Assembly (NCBI RefSeq): GCF_019633745.1
Contig: NZ_CP037968.1
Location: 1,122,789 to 1,186,788 of the forward strand
Length of the DNA stretch: 64,000 nucleotides
DNA from: Methanofollis formosanus
Lineage (GTDB): Archaea > Halobacteriota > Methanomicrobia > Methanomicrobiales > Methanofollaceae
Direction: 5' to 3'
Below are positions 1 through 8,006 of this stretch, piece by piece. Under the pieces are notes generated by a model that worked only from the letters and a program-made list of their open reading frames with translations, was not told the DNA's origin and made no database searches. The position numbers and the translations under genes were made by a program. How positions within the stretch are numbered: the first letter of the stretch is position 1; every line of letters begins with the position of its first letter.

Positions 1-1
1 G

Positions 2-745
2 GTCGGCCCGACGACCCCTCTCACTCAGCGCGGCACCCGCCTCATCTGCTGGTGGATGCTCATTTTTCTTGCCCTCGTCCCGGCAGGAGCGGTCGGGCTG
101 CAGGTCGGCGTGGAGGGGGATCTGCCCGGCGAAGTCGCCGAAGGGGAAGAAGTAAACTTCACGCTCACCCTCGCCGGCCTCCCGCCTGCGGCCGACGACC
201 TGGTCCTCGAGACCGATCTCGTCCCTGAGGACGGCACGCCGCTCTTCTCGGTTGAAGGAACAGAGACCGTCTCCAACAGCACCCCCTTCATCGTCCCCCT
301 CCCCGCGGGGAACGGGCCGCTGAAGATCGCCGTCACCGGCCAGGCCCCCAGGGCCGCGGATGTGCGGCAGTGCGGGGCGGTCACCCTCACCACCTATGAC
401 CCCAGGCTGAGCGGCTATGCCTACTACCGGGTAAGGTTCACCGACGACGAAGGCAACCGCCTGGCCGAGAGCGACACACGAGTCTTTGCTCTGAAGGTCG
501 AGGCCATCGAGGAGTTCAACGAGAAACTGGGAGGGATCTCGGACCCCTTCATGGACGCCTACCTCCAAGACCTCTTCGACAAAGGGCTTGTCGGGGAGGC
601 GAACGCCCTTGCCGATCACGAACTCGCGAAAGAATCGACGGTCCCGACCCTCTGGGCGGTCGCGGGCATCGTCCTCGCCGCAGTCCTGGCCCTGGTCATC
701 GGGATCAGGATCGGCGGACGAGAATATGAGGTGAGCGAAGAATGA
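2..745 (+). CDS. Single-pass surface protein of the tubulin-like operon, 5' partial
   Basis: The reading frame is open to the window edge, so the N-terminus may lie outside; the first internal Met is at base 56. A hydrophobic stretch (ICWWMLIFLALVPAGAVGL) looks like a signal sequence. An extracellular beta-rich region of about 180 residues with an N-glycosylation sequon follows, then a C-terminal membrane helix (about 25 residues) and a short acidic tail. I recognise no named domain. The stop overlaps the start of the tubulin-like gene by an ATGA, so the two are probably translationally coupled. By context it may be an outward-facing partner of the membrane-associated cytoskeletal system downstream. 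Confidence 0.7.
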   Translation, partial: VGPTTPLTQRGTRLICWWMLIFLALVPAGAVGLQVGVEGDLPGEVAEGEEVNFTLTLAGLPPAADDLVLETDLVPEDGTPLFSVEGTETVSNSTPFIVPLPAGNGPLKIAVTGQAPRAADVRQCGAVTLTTYDPRLSGYAYYRVRFTDDEGNRLAESDTRVFALKVEAIEEFNEKLGGISDPFMDAYLQDLFDKGLVGEANALADHELAKESTVPTLWAVAGIVLAAVLALVIGIRIGGREYEVSEE

Positions 746-3700
746 AGCGTGAGAGAGAGACGGGGACCGCCCTCCAGCTCCCGATCGACCTGACCCTCTG
801 CGGTCTTGGCGGGTGCGGGAAAAAACTGGTCGGCGAGATCTGCAGACAGGAATGGTTCCTGGACTATTACTCCAGGACAGGCCGGCACCTGAGCATCTAT
901 ACGATGGACACCGACGCCAACGAGCGGTTCCAGGACGAAGCCATGCGGGAGAGGGTGCTTGGGATCGTCGACTCGCTGGGCGGCCGGGGCAACATCGAGT
1001 ACGACACCCTGTACCTCCCGAACCTCGCAAACATCAGCCAGGTCTCCGACCTCGCCGGCCTGGACATCGCCGAGAAGATCAAAGGGAGCAAGTCCGAACC
1101 CGGCACCGCGGTCTGGTGGCTGAACGATCCTTCGGAAGACGGCCTGCACTTCGACGAACTCAGGACCATCGACCCCTTCGTCACCGACGACTTCGGCGGC
1201 GGGGTGCACCGGCGGCGGGCGATCTCCAAGGCGATCCTGTATAAGGTGATCAACGAGGGACAGGCGGGCGGGTTTCCCATGTTCTCGACGATGGGCACGA
1301 CAGTGCTTGTCGTCGGACTCGGCGGGGGAACCGGTTCGGGGATGTTCATCGACCTCGCCCGGTATATCAGGGGACAACGGGGCGAGACCGCCCAGATATG
1401 GCTGTATATCGTCCTCCCGACCACCATGGAAGGCGAGAAGGAACAGCTCAACGCCGCCGTCGCCCTGACCGAACTGGAATATCTCAACCAGAACGAACGC
1501 CTCTTCAACTACATCGTCCTCACGCCACTCGGCCCGACCGGCTACAAGAAGGGCGAGGAGGCACGGGAGGAGGTGCACGAGTTCGACGCCGTCTTCCCGT
1601 ACATCTTCACCAACTTCCTCCACCTCGAGAAGGGCGACATCAACATCGGAGACGCCAAGAAGCCGTACGCCTCGTTCATCATCGCCGACGCCCATGTCAT
1701 CTCCTATCCGGTCGAGGAGTTGCGGCGCTTCAAGGAGGAGTACGAGGTGGTCGTCGAAGAACTGGAGGAGATCACCGCCAGCAGGAAACACCTCAACCAG
1801 GCGGTCGGCGACCTCCTGGACGAGGCCGGCCTGACCGCGGTGCTCCCGCCGACCAGAAGCGACTTCGACTATATCAAAAAGGAGTTCGGGACCATCGAGA
1901 AGGTCTGGAGGAACGAGATCGGCAGGTTGCTCGACTACCAGACCGGCAGCGCCGTCGAGTTCTTCATCGAGAACAATGTGCCGCCTGAACTCCGTCCCGA
2001 CATGGTCAGGACCTACGACGACCTCGTCGCCTTTCTCGCCAGGGTCAGGACCTTCGCCCAGGCGGTGAAAGAGGACGAACTCAAGGACGACCTCGACCGA
2101 AAAATCTTCCGGAGTCTCCCTGAGTCGTTCCATGCCCTTGAGACCACGGCCAGACTTTTCAGGCGGGTCGCCGCCATCGACGACGAGGCGATGCACGCCG
2201 CCCTGATGGAGACCCTGAAAGGGCGCGAGGAGATGGCGCCGTTCGTGAGGGAGGTGGACGGCAGACGAAAAGATGTCCTGGACGAGGCCCATCTCCTCGA
2301 AACGGCCCTGGCGGAGAAGAAGGGCGACCTCGACCGGATGGAGGCGCGGAGAGAGGAGATCGACCGTACCGTCGAGCACACCCTCTCTGACGTCGACATC
2401 ATGCTCGACCAGTTCGTCACCCTGAAAGAGAAGATCAGGGTGATCGAGGGGCCGGAGAAGGGGTTGCAGGAGTCGATCAACAGGAGCGTCGAGGCCCTCC
2501 AGAAGAAGAAGGTCAGGGCCGTGGACAAAGAGGGATGGCTCAGGGCCGCGGGGGTCGCCGAGGTCCAGCGGGAGATCGCGGCGTTGTCCCATGAGAGCGG
2601 CGAACGGCTCGACGACCTGGCCGACCTCGTCGAGGCGATCGCCCTCTACCACTATTACGCGATGCGGGTGGCACAGATCGACGCCGGCGGCATCGGCACC
2701 AGAATCGTCGGGTTCATCAACAAAAAACCGGCACGAGAACGGAAAAAATTCGAGGCGCTGAGACGAGAGAAGGAGGAGTTCATCAAGGCGAATGCGAAAT
2801 ACTGGAACCTCGAGATCGATCCTTCCTTTGAACTCAGGTTCCCTCATGACTTCATCGTCGCCGGTCTGCAGCGGCGGGCCGAGGAACTGCGGAGAAAGAT
2901 CACCGAGACCCTCTTCGCCCAACTCCCGCTCGACGACCCGGAGGGGGTTGCGGCCCTCTTCGAGGCCGGCGAGCGCGGGACGATCAGGGCGGCCCTCAGG
3001 GACCGCCTCACCGCAGCGGCCCTCAGACAGGAGGGGTTCACCGAGCGGTACGCCGCATACGAAGCGGAGTACTCGGAACTCAGCAGACAGACCCGGGAGA
3101 AGCAGGAGATGGTCCGCGCCCTCGAGGAGACCGAAGAGGTGGCCGACCGCACCTTCCCGCATAGGCGGGAGATCAACCGGCATTACCGGACCTTCTCGGA
3201 TACCATCGTCAGGATCAACGAGGAGAAGGCCTACGGGAAACACACCCGGAAAGGTCTCTATATGACAAACTTCGGGGACATCAACCCCAGGATCCTCTCG
3301 CTCATCCATGAAGACTCCTCATTGTGGGACCTGGACTGGGAAGACAACGGCCGCAAAGAACTGGACAAACTGGTGGCCGAGATCACCGGGACCTACAAAC
3401 ATCTCATCGACAACTACAAACTCGGCATCCACAACCTGATGGTCCCGATCAGCGCGACCGAACGGTGGAACTTCGGGAAGGTCGGTCTGATCGTCGCTTC
3501 GCCCTCGGACTACATCGCACGGACCATCGCGAGCGCCCGGGTGGGGGACCTGATGACCCGCGAGGTCAACGAGACCCTTGCCCTCAGGAACATCAACGAC
3601 TCCCGTCTGGTCACGCACCACCACACCCGGCCCTGGGAGATCGCCCTCACCTTCGTCGCCTCCGCCTCGTTCCTGGACAATGTCTCGCCACTCATCGCCG

Positions 3701-3915
3701 GAGGCGGATACTGGGAGATCTACGAGAAGAACCGGGACAACATCCTTCACCATGTCCTCCTGATGCACGAAGGCAAATATATCACCAGAGAACGTCTTCT
3801 CGACCTGAAAGATGCCGGAAAACTCTCGAACCTGGAGAAAAAAGGGAACAATATCTCTGATGCGGTCCTGGATCTCTACACGATCAAGGGGATCCGGGAG
3901 GCACTGCCCAGATGA
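742..3915 (+). CDS. Large tubulin/FtsZ-like GTPase (Tubulin_2 / FtsZl family)
   Basis: The 1057-residue protein has an N-terminal tubulin-like fold. A T1-like loop CGLGGCGKKLV lies at about residues 20-30, a T2-like DTDAN at about 56-60, and the tubulin signature GGGTGSG at 194-200, followed by a helix and strand as in FtsZ T4. About 300 residues of GTPase domain are followed by a long charged helical region with heptads (about 430-700), likely coiled coil, and a C-terminal globular part. It is far longer than FtsZ (about 380) or CetZ. An FtsZ-type T7 NxDxx(D/E) loop was not found by eye, so hydrolysis on polymerisation is uncertain. It overlaps both neighbours by ATGA. Role in membrane remodelling is inferred from the FtsZl family and its membrane GTPase neighbour. 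Confidence 0.85.
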   Translation: MKRERETGTALQLPIDLTLCGLGGCGKKLVGEICRQEWFLDYYSRTGRHLSIYTMDTDANERFQDEAMRERVLGIVDSLGGRGNIEYDTLYLPNLANISQVSDLAGLDIAEKIKGSKSEPGTAVWWLNDPSEDGLHFDELRTIDPFVTDDFGGGVHRRRAISKAILYKVINEGQAGGFPMFSTMGTTVLVVGLGGGTGSGMFIDLARYIRGQRGETAQIWLYIVLPTTMEGEKEQLNAAVALTELEYLNQNERLFNYIVLTPLGPTGYKKGEEAREEVHEFDAVFPYIFTNFLHLEKGDINIGDAKKPYASFIIADAHVISYPVEELRRFKEEYEVVVEELEEITASRKHLNQAVGDLLDEAGLTAVLPPTRSDFDYIKKEFGTIEKVWRNEIGRLLDYQTGSAVEFFIENNVPPELRPDMVRTYDDLVAFLARVRTFAQAVKEDELKDDLDRKIFRSLPESFHALETTARLFRRVAAIDDEAMHAALMETLKGREEMAPFVREVDGRRKDVLDEAHLLETALAEKKGDLDRMEARREEIDRTVEHTLSDVDIMLDQFVTLKEKIRVIEGPEKGLQESINRSVEALQKKKVRAVDKEGWLRAAGVAEVQREIAALSHESGERLDDLADLVEAIALYHYYAMRVAQIDAGGIGTRIVGFINKKPARERKKFEALRREKEEFIKANAKYWNLEIDPSFELRFPHDFIVAGLQRRAEELRRKITETLFAQLPLDDPEGVAALFEAGERGTIRAALRDRLTAAALRQEGFTERYAAYEAEYSELSRQTREKQEMVRALEETEEVADRTFPHRREINRHYRTFSDTIVRINEEKAYGKHTRKGLYMTNFGDINPRILSLIHEDSSLWDLDWEDNGRKELDKLVAEITGTYKHLIDNYKLGIHNLMVPISATERWNFGKVGLIVASPSDYIARTIASARVGDLMTREVNETLALRNINDSRLVTHHHTRPWEIALTFVASASFLDNVSPLIAGGGYWEIYEKNRDNILHHVLLMHEGKYITRERLLDLKDAGKLSNLEKKGNNISDAVLDLYTIKGIREALPR

Positions 3916-5324
3916 GAGTGCACAACCGGGAATGGCTGATGAGGGAGGGGGGTGTCGTGGTGCTGGTCCTCGCCCTCTCGGTGCTGCTGCTCCGGACCGC
4001 ACCGGAGGTGATTACCGGGCCGATACCTTCGTGGTCAGGGGTGCCGGCCGCGTTCTGTCTGGGCTTTCTGGTCCCCGGCGCACTGGCTCTGCTGCTGGAA
4101 GAGCGGACGAGGCCGGGCGGGGCGACGCTGCTCGCCCTCACCGTACCTCTCTTCTCTTTCTCTTTTCTTCACTCACCCGCACCGGCGTCCGTCGCCCTCC
4201 TCGCCGGCCTGGGCACCGGAGCAGCCGTGGCCATCGGTACCTTCTGGAAGAACCGTGCCGACATCCTTTCATGGACCGCCCGTTTCGTCGTCAAACTCTT
4301 CTCGGTCACCCTGGCGGTCGTCATCATCCTCCTGCTCGTCTCCGCACCCGTCCTCTCCCTGGGGGGCGGGTTGGCCGTTCTCCTCGCCCTCACGCTCCTT
4401 GTCCTCTGGAGCGTCCGCCGGGTTCGGAGGACAGAGACATTCATCCTGGGCCCTAAAGGGTCTGGAAAGACTCTCCTGCTCCTCGCGATGTACAGTCATC
4501 TCGTCAGGGAGTTCTCAGGGCAGAGAGAGGAGGTGATCTTCGCGGGGGACGAGGAGCAGATGCGGATCGAACACCTCCTCTCCGACCTGGAGGACGGAAC
4601 CCTCCCACCTCCGACAGAGGAGACCGGCCTTGCGGTCTATCGACTTTCAGGGCGGAGGTTCCAGGTCGCGCCGGTCAGGACCGCCTTCATCGACTATGCC
4701 GGGAAGTACGCGGCCCCGCTCTCCAGGGCGGCATATGCCGACGCCCTGAAGAGGATCGCCGCCGCAGTCGGGGCCGAACCGCGCCGGGTCGAGGCGAAGA
4801 TCAGGAGGTTCGAGTACCTGCAACACCTCAAAGAAGACCACGCTGCTGTGGTCGCCGGGGAGATGGACGCCCTCGTCCCGGTTTGCGTCCACCGGCACCT
4901 TGAAACGGCCGGGAAGGTGCTCTTCCTCATCGACGGCGATCATATCGTGGGTTTTCATCAGGACGGGCGGAGGGCGCTGACCCATCTCTTCGGGCAGTAC
5001 TCGCGGGTGATGGAGGCCCTGGGTGACGATCGGGTCTACGGTTTTGTCGTCACCAAGACCGACAGGATCCGGGACCTTGCAGAGGTCGACGACGCATCCG
5101 AAGGGGCCGAGCGGATCGAACGCGAGATCTACCAGCAGCTTATCCAGATCAGCACTTTCAACGAGATCCATAACCGCGCCCTCTCGGTCCCGGTCTATTT
5201 CCTTGCGGTCAGCACTGATGCAACGCTCAGGCCGGCCGGGGCCGGAGAAGGCAACGGTCGGGAAGAGGTGCTCAGGCAACTCTATCCCTGGAGGATCGGC
5301 GAACTGGCGAGGTTCGGGTTCTGA
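3912..5324 (+). CDS. Polytopic membrane P-loop GTPase, partner of the tubulin-like protein
   Basis: The 470-residue protein has about six hydrophobic helices in residues 10-170, then a soluble P-loop domain. Walker A is GPKGSGKT (180-187), a G3-like FIDYAG has its Asp at 261, and a G4-like TKTD lies at 381-384, consistent with a TRAFAC-type GTPase rather than an ABC ATPase. Its ATG overlaps the tubulin-like gene's stop by 4 bases. A distinct GTPase adjacent to the tubulin-like gene is part of the gene neighbourhood described for the FtsZl family. The function is inferred: coupling nucleotide state to a membrane-bound tubulin-like polymer. Start codon and frame are well supported by the overlap. 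Confidence 0.8.
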   Translation: MRVHNREWLMREGGVVVLVLALSVLLLRTAPEVITGPIPSWSGVPAAFCLGFLVPGALALLLEERTRPGGATLLALTVPLFSFSFLHSPAPASVALLAGLGTGAAVAIGTFWKNRADILSWTARFVVKLFSVTLAVVIILLLVSAPVLSLGGGLAVLLALTLLVLWSVRRVRRTETFILGPKGSGKTLLLLAMYSHLVREFSGQREEVIFAGDEEQMRIEHLLSDLEDGTLPPPTEETGLAVYRLSGRRFQVAPVRTAFIDYAGKYAAPLSRAAYADALKRIAAAVGAEPRRVEAKIRRFEYLQHLKEDHAAVVAGEMDALVPVCVHRHLETAGKVLFLIDGDHIVGFHQDGRRALTHLFGQYSRVMEALGDDRVYGFVVTKTDRIRDLAEVDDASEGAERIEREIYQQLIQISTFNEIHNRALSVPVYFLAVSTDATLRPAGAGEGNGREEVLRQLYPWRIGELARFGF

Positions 5325-5355
5325 AGCGTTCGTCTGGGAAGGGGGGAGAAAGAAG

Positions 5356-5904
5356 ATGGGAGAGAGGGTCGAGAATGTTGTCGTCCTCCTCGTCGGGGTG
5401 ATCCTTCTCATCGGCGCCCTTGCAACGACACAGCCCTTCCCTCCCTTCACCCCCGGGGAGAACGGAGAGGTGACGACCCCGGCGCCCACCCCCGAGAGCA
5501 CCGATACGCCGGACACGACCAGAGAGATCTTTCGCTACGCCTCTGCGGAGTACGAGAACCAGACCTTCACCGTGCCGGTGAACGTGACGGCACCGCCGCT
5601 GACGGTCAGGTACACGGTCACCCCACGGTTGATCACGGAGGGCCCGGACCGTGTCCCCTCCCCTGAATCCTGGTTCGTGGTCAGGATCGTCGACGAGGAG
5701 GGCACCGTCGTCAGGGAAGACGGATACGGCACACCCGCCGGTGAAAAAGGAGGGTATAGCCGGAACGAGAAAGGAACGCTCGAGGTCTTTGCCACAGGAA
5801 CCTACACCGTCGAGGTGAGGTTCAACGAGATGATCGCCGAGGTCGTCGTCGGGACCGCGGGGCCTCCTCTCATGTTGCCATCCCAAGGATCTCCTTCAGC
5901 CTGA
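5356..5904 (+). CDS. Single-pass secreted/anchored protein, fourth gene of the tubulin-like operon
   Basis: The ATG at 5356 follows an AG-rich ribosome-binding stretch (GGGGGGAGAAAG). The 182-residue product has an N-terminal hydrophobic helix (VVVLLVGVILLIGAL), a Thr/Pro-rich linker typical of glycosylated archaeal surface proteins, and a beta-sandwich-like ectodomain. A longer frame opens at 5023 but runs inside the GTPase gene and was not used. No family recognised. It lies 31 bases after the GTPase stop on the same strand, so it probably belongs to the same transcript. Its last 35 bases overlap the convergent receiver-PAS gene. Confidence 0.72.
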   Translation: MGERVENVVVLLVGVILLIGALATTQPFPPFTPGENGEVTTPAPTPESTDTPDTTREIFRYASAEYENQTFTVPVNVTAPPLTVRYTVTPRLITEGPDRVPSPESWFVVRIVDEEGTVVREDGYGTPAGEKGGYSRNEKGTLEVFATGTYTVEVRFNEMIAEVVVGTAGPPLMLPSQGSPSA

Positions 5905-6646
5905 CCAGGTGCCCGACCTCGTTCCCGTCCCGGTCGGCGATGAGGTCCACCCAGAGTCTCGCGGTCCTGTTCCTCCCGTCCCGTGCGTTGACCCGGACCA
6001 CCGAGGGCCGGTCGAGGAGGGCAGCGGCATGGATATCGTTGAGAAGCGTCATCCTGCCGAACCTGACCGGCGGGGACGACCGCCCTTTCATCACCAGCAC
6101 GGCAGGCAGGGGTCTGAGAAAGGCCTCCTCATATCCCCACCCGGTGAGGCGGCAGGCAAACCAGTTCATGAAGATGATCCCGCCGTCCTTGCCGGTGAGG
6201 AGATAGGCGTCGTCGCGGGCCATCATCGAGAGGAAGGCGGTGCGCTTCTCCTCGTGATCAGGGTTGTCCAGCAGGAAGGTGTGGTACGCGTCTTCGATCG
6301 CAGCGCCGAAGGACGCTTCCGTGGAGGGCCAGACGACATACCCGATGGGCTCCGCTTTCCTGGCCCGTCCCAGGGGGTCGAGACCGGCGTGTGTCGCCAG
6401 GAAGACCACCGGGGTGTGCAGGCAGTGAAAGATAAAATCTGCAGTATCGATCCCGTCGAAGGTCGTCCTGAGGTCGATGTTCATCAACACCAGGTCGGGA
6501 GCCCCTTCCACCACCTGCCTGAAGGCCCCAGCCGGAGTGGCGGCCGTCCCGGTCACGCGGTAGCCGAGGCTGAGAAGCATCTCACCGATCTGTTTAGCAA
6601 GACCGGTATCGTCGACGATCAGGACAGCGGGCTTTATTTCAGACAC
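5870..6646 (-). CDS. Receiver-PAS protein with a degenerate phosphorylation site
   Basis: The start is a GTG at 6646, immediately before SEIKPAVLIVDD, where the receiver fold begins; upstream in-frame codons run into repeat DNA. Residues about 5-125 form a CheY-like receiver of the kind common in Methanomicrobiales, and about 135-258 a PAS domain (DDAYLLTGKDGGIIFMNWFA). The acidic pair is kept, but the phospho-acceptor Asp of the usual LVLMDI is Asn here (LVLMNIDL), the Thr strand reads VFLATHA, and the conserved Lys before Pro is Trp (VVWPS). It is therefore probably not phosphorylated and may act as a pseudo-receiver. It converges on and overlaps the preceding gene by 35 bases. Confidence 0.8.
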   Translation of the reverse strand: MSEIKPAVLIVDDTGLAKQIGEMLLSLGYRVTGTAATPAGAFRQVVEGAPDLVLMNIDLRTTFDGIDTADFIFHCLHTPVVFLATHAGLDPLGRARKAEPIGYVVWPSTEASFGAAIEDAYHTFLLDNPDHEEKRTAFLSMMARDDAYLLTGKDGGIIFMNWFACRLTGWGYEEAFLRPLPAVLVMKGRSSPPVRFGRMTLLNDIHAAALLDRPSVVRVNARDGRNRTARLWVDLIADRDGNEVGHLVRLKEILGMAT

Positions 6647-6690
6647 TATATCACACGATCCCTCATGAAAAGGACATGCGACTATATTCT

Positions 6691-6706
6691 GAAAATAATA
6701 TATATG
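6691..6706 (-). promoter_or_regulatory. TATA box of the receiver-PAS gene
   Basis: Read on the minus strand, CATATATATTATTTTC lies about 45-60 bases before the GTG at 6646, a usual archaeal TATA distance. A perfect 10-base palindrome, ATTGCGCAAT (6708-6717), abuts its upstream side and could bind a regulator. Confidence 0.5.
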
Positions 6707-6935
6707 GATTGCGCAATTCAGGCGTGCAATAAAGAACCATACAGATTTTGTTGGGATCGTCCCCGGGCGGTGACGACGAAGAAGGCGGCGGATGGATTGA
6801 TGAACGGGCTGGATCTTCTCTGGTTGTGTGAAACGGCAGGTCGGCACCCAGATGTCTGGACTGTAGATGTCCTTGATCACGCTCATCATGACGGAACGAT
6901 GGGCAAGAACACCGCTCAATCGCGGCCTCGCACCG

Positions 6936-7069
6936 GGGGGCGGCGATGAAACCGGATCTTCCAGATGCCCTCTCGAGGACGGGGACCCGCCCACACGCTG
7001 AAGCCCAGCTCAGAACAATGATCAATCGCGTATGCTTGCACCCCTGGTTCATGTCCGATTCTACAAAAC
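6936..7069 (+). repeat. Right half of a dispersed composite intergenic repeat
   Basis: This contains the GC-rich core (GGGGGGCGGCGATGAAACC) and ends in the family's right arm CGTATGCTTG..GGTTCATG..CCGATTCTACAAAAC. Its right end faces the left end of the next copy (7081) across only about 11 bases. At most other sites this end instead abuts a gene. Confidence 0.7.
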
Positions 7070-7080
7070 TAAAAAAGGCC

Positions 7081-7990
7081 CCTGTAAAATTTGGCATGAG
7101 ATGAGAGGAAGCCTCAAGCATACGGAATGAAAATTTCTCGTCGCTTGTTCTCTCATATTGAGACAGGAGAATCGGCGGAGACCTCAATCCTTCGCCGCAC
7201 CCGCCCCATCTCCTCGCGAGACGGCAGGAACGATCATGCGAGAGGGGGCGGCACGTTTGGATCATCACCCCGGCCTCTTCGTCATGACCCCGAAGATAGA
7301 ACCGGGACGAGAGATAGTTGCTCTTTTTTTCAGCGGAGCACACCGACCCTTGCCGTCCCCCGTCCTATCTTCTCGCGAGATAACAGAAAAGATTCAATGA
7401 TCGGGGACGGCCTTTCTGATCGTCATGCCGCCCTGTCCCCGTGACCCCGGAGATAGAACCTGGACATGAGAGGGCCGATCCATTTGCAGCGGGAGCACAC
7501 AATCTTCGCCGCCCCCCGTCTATCTTCTCGCGAGATGGCAGAACAGACGCTGTGACAGGGGGCGGCACGTTTGGATCATCACGCCGGCCTCCCCGTCATG
7601 ATCCCGAAGATAGAACCGGGACATGAGAGGGCCAATCCATTTTCGGAGGGAACACGCGTGATGCCACCCTCACCCTATCTCCTCGCGAGATGGCAGGAAC
7701 GATCGTACGAGAGGGGGCGACACGTTTGGATCATCACGCCTTCCCCCCCGTCATGACCCCGAAGATAGACCCCGGACAGGAGAGGAGCGATCATTCATCA
7801 GCAGGAGTACACCACTTCATCGCCGTCCCCCCTATCCTCACGTGAGATGACGAAACAGACTCGATGATGGAGGGGCGGCGATGGAGCGAGGTATCAACCA
7901 GTTCTCCTGTCTTAATATGGGAGATCAAGCGACGAGAAATCTTCATCGCGTATGCTTGAACCTCAGGTTCATCCCCGATTCTACAGGGCC
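7081..7990. repeat. Full composite repeat: inverted terminal arms around a tandem core
   Basis: The left arm (7081-7190) and right arm (about 7870-7990) are inverted copies. They share TGTAaAATytGGCATGA, CAAGCATACG, TGAAAATTTCTCGTCGCTTG and AGACAGGAGAA against the reverse of the right arm. Between them lie four-plus tandem units. The right end stops 16 bases before the 3' end of the DUF1786 gene. It has no protein-coding capacity: frames inside it differ between units. Confidence 0.75.
7190..7880. repeat. 155-160 bp tandem repeat, about 4.4 units
   Basis: The landmark ATCTTCTCGCGAGA or a close variant recurs at 7207, 7367, 7522, 7677 and 7833, giving periods of 160, 155, 155 and 156. Each unit also carries GAAGATAGAACCGGGACA, the reverse of the CTATCTTC part, so every unit can form a long stem. 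The same 155-base period is seen again at 58214-58480. Confidence 0.85.
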
Positions 7991-7997
7991 AAAAAAA
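7991..7997 (-). terminator. T-run terminator of the DUF1786/nrdD operon
   Basis: There are seven A on the plus strand (seven T on the transcript strand) 10 bases after the stop of the gene ending at 8007. Confidence 0.45.
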
Positions 7998-8006
7998 GAG
8001 AAGACC

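Noticed and set aside
616-3309. 897-residue antisense frame over the tubulin-like gene
   Set aside because: It is a codon-bias shadow in high-G+C DNA; the plus-strand frame has clear motifs and coupled neighbours.
5023-5355. Long N-terminal extension of the fourth operon gene
   Set aside because: It overlaps the end of the GTPase gene and lacks protein-like sequence; ATG 5356 has a proper signal helix.
7190-7880. CRISPR array
   Set aside because: The period is 155-160 bases and whole units are similar; there are no short conserved repeats separated by unique spacers, and no cas genes.
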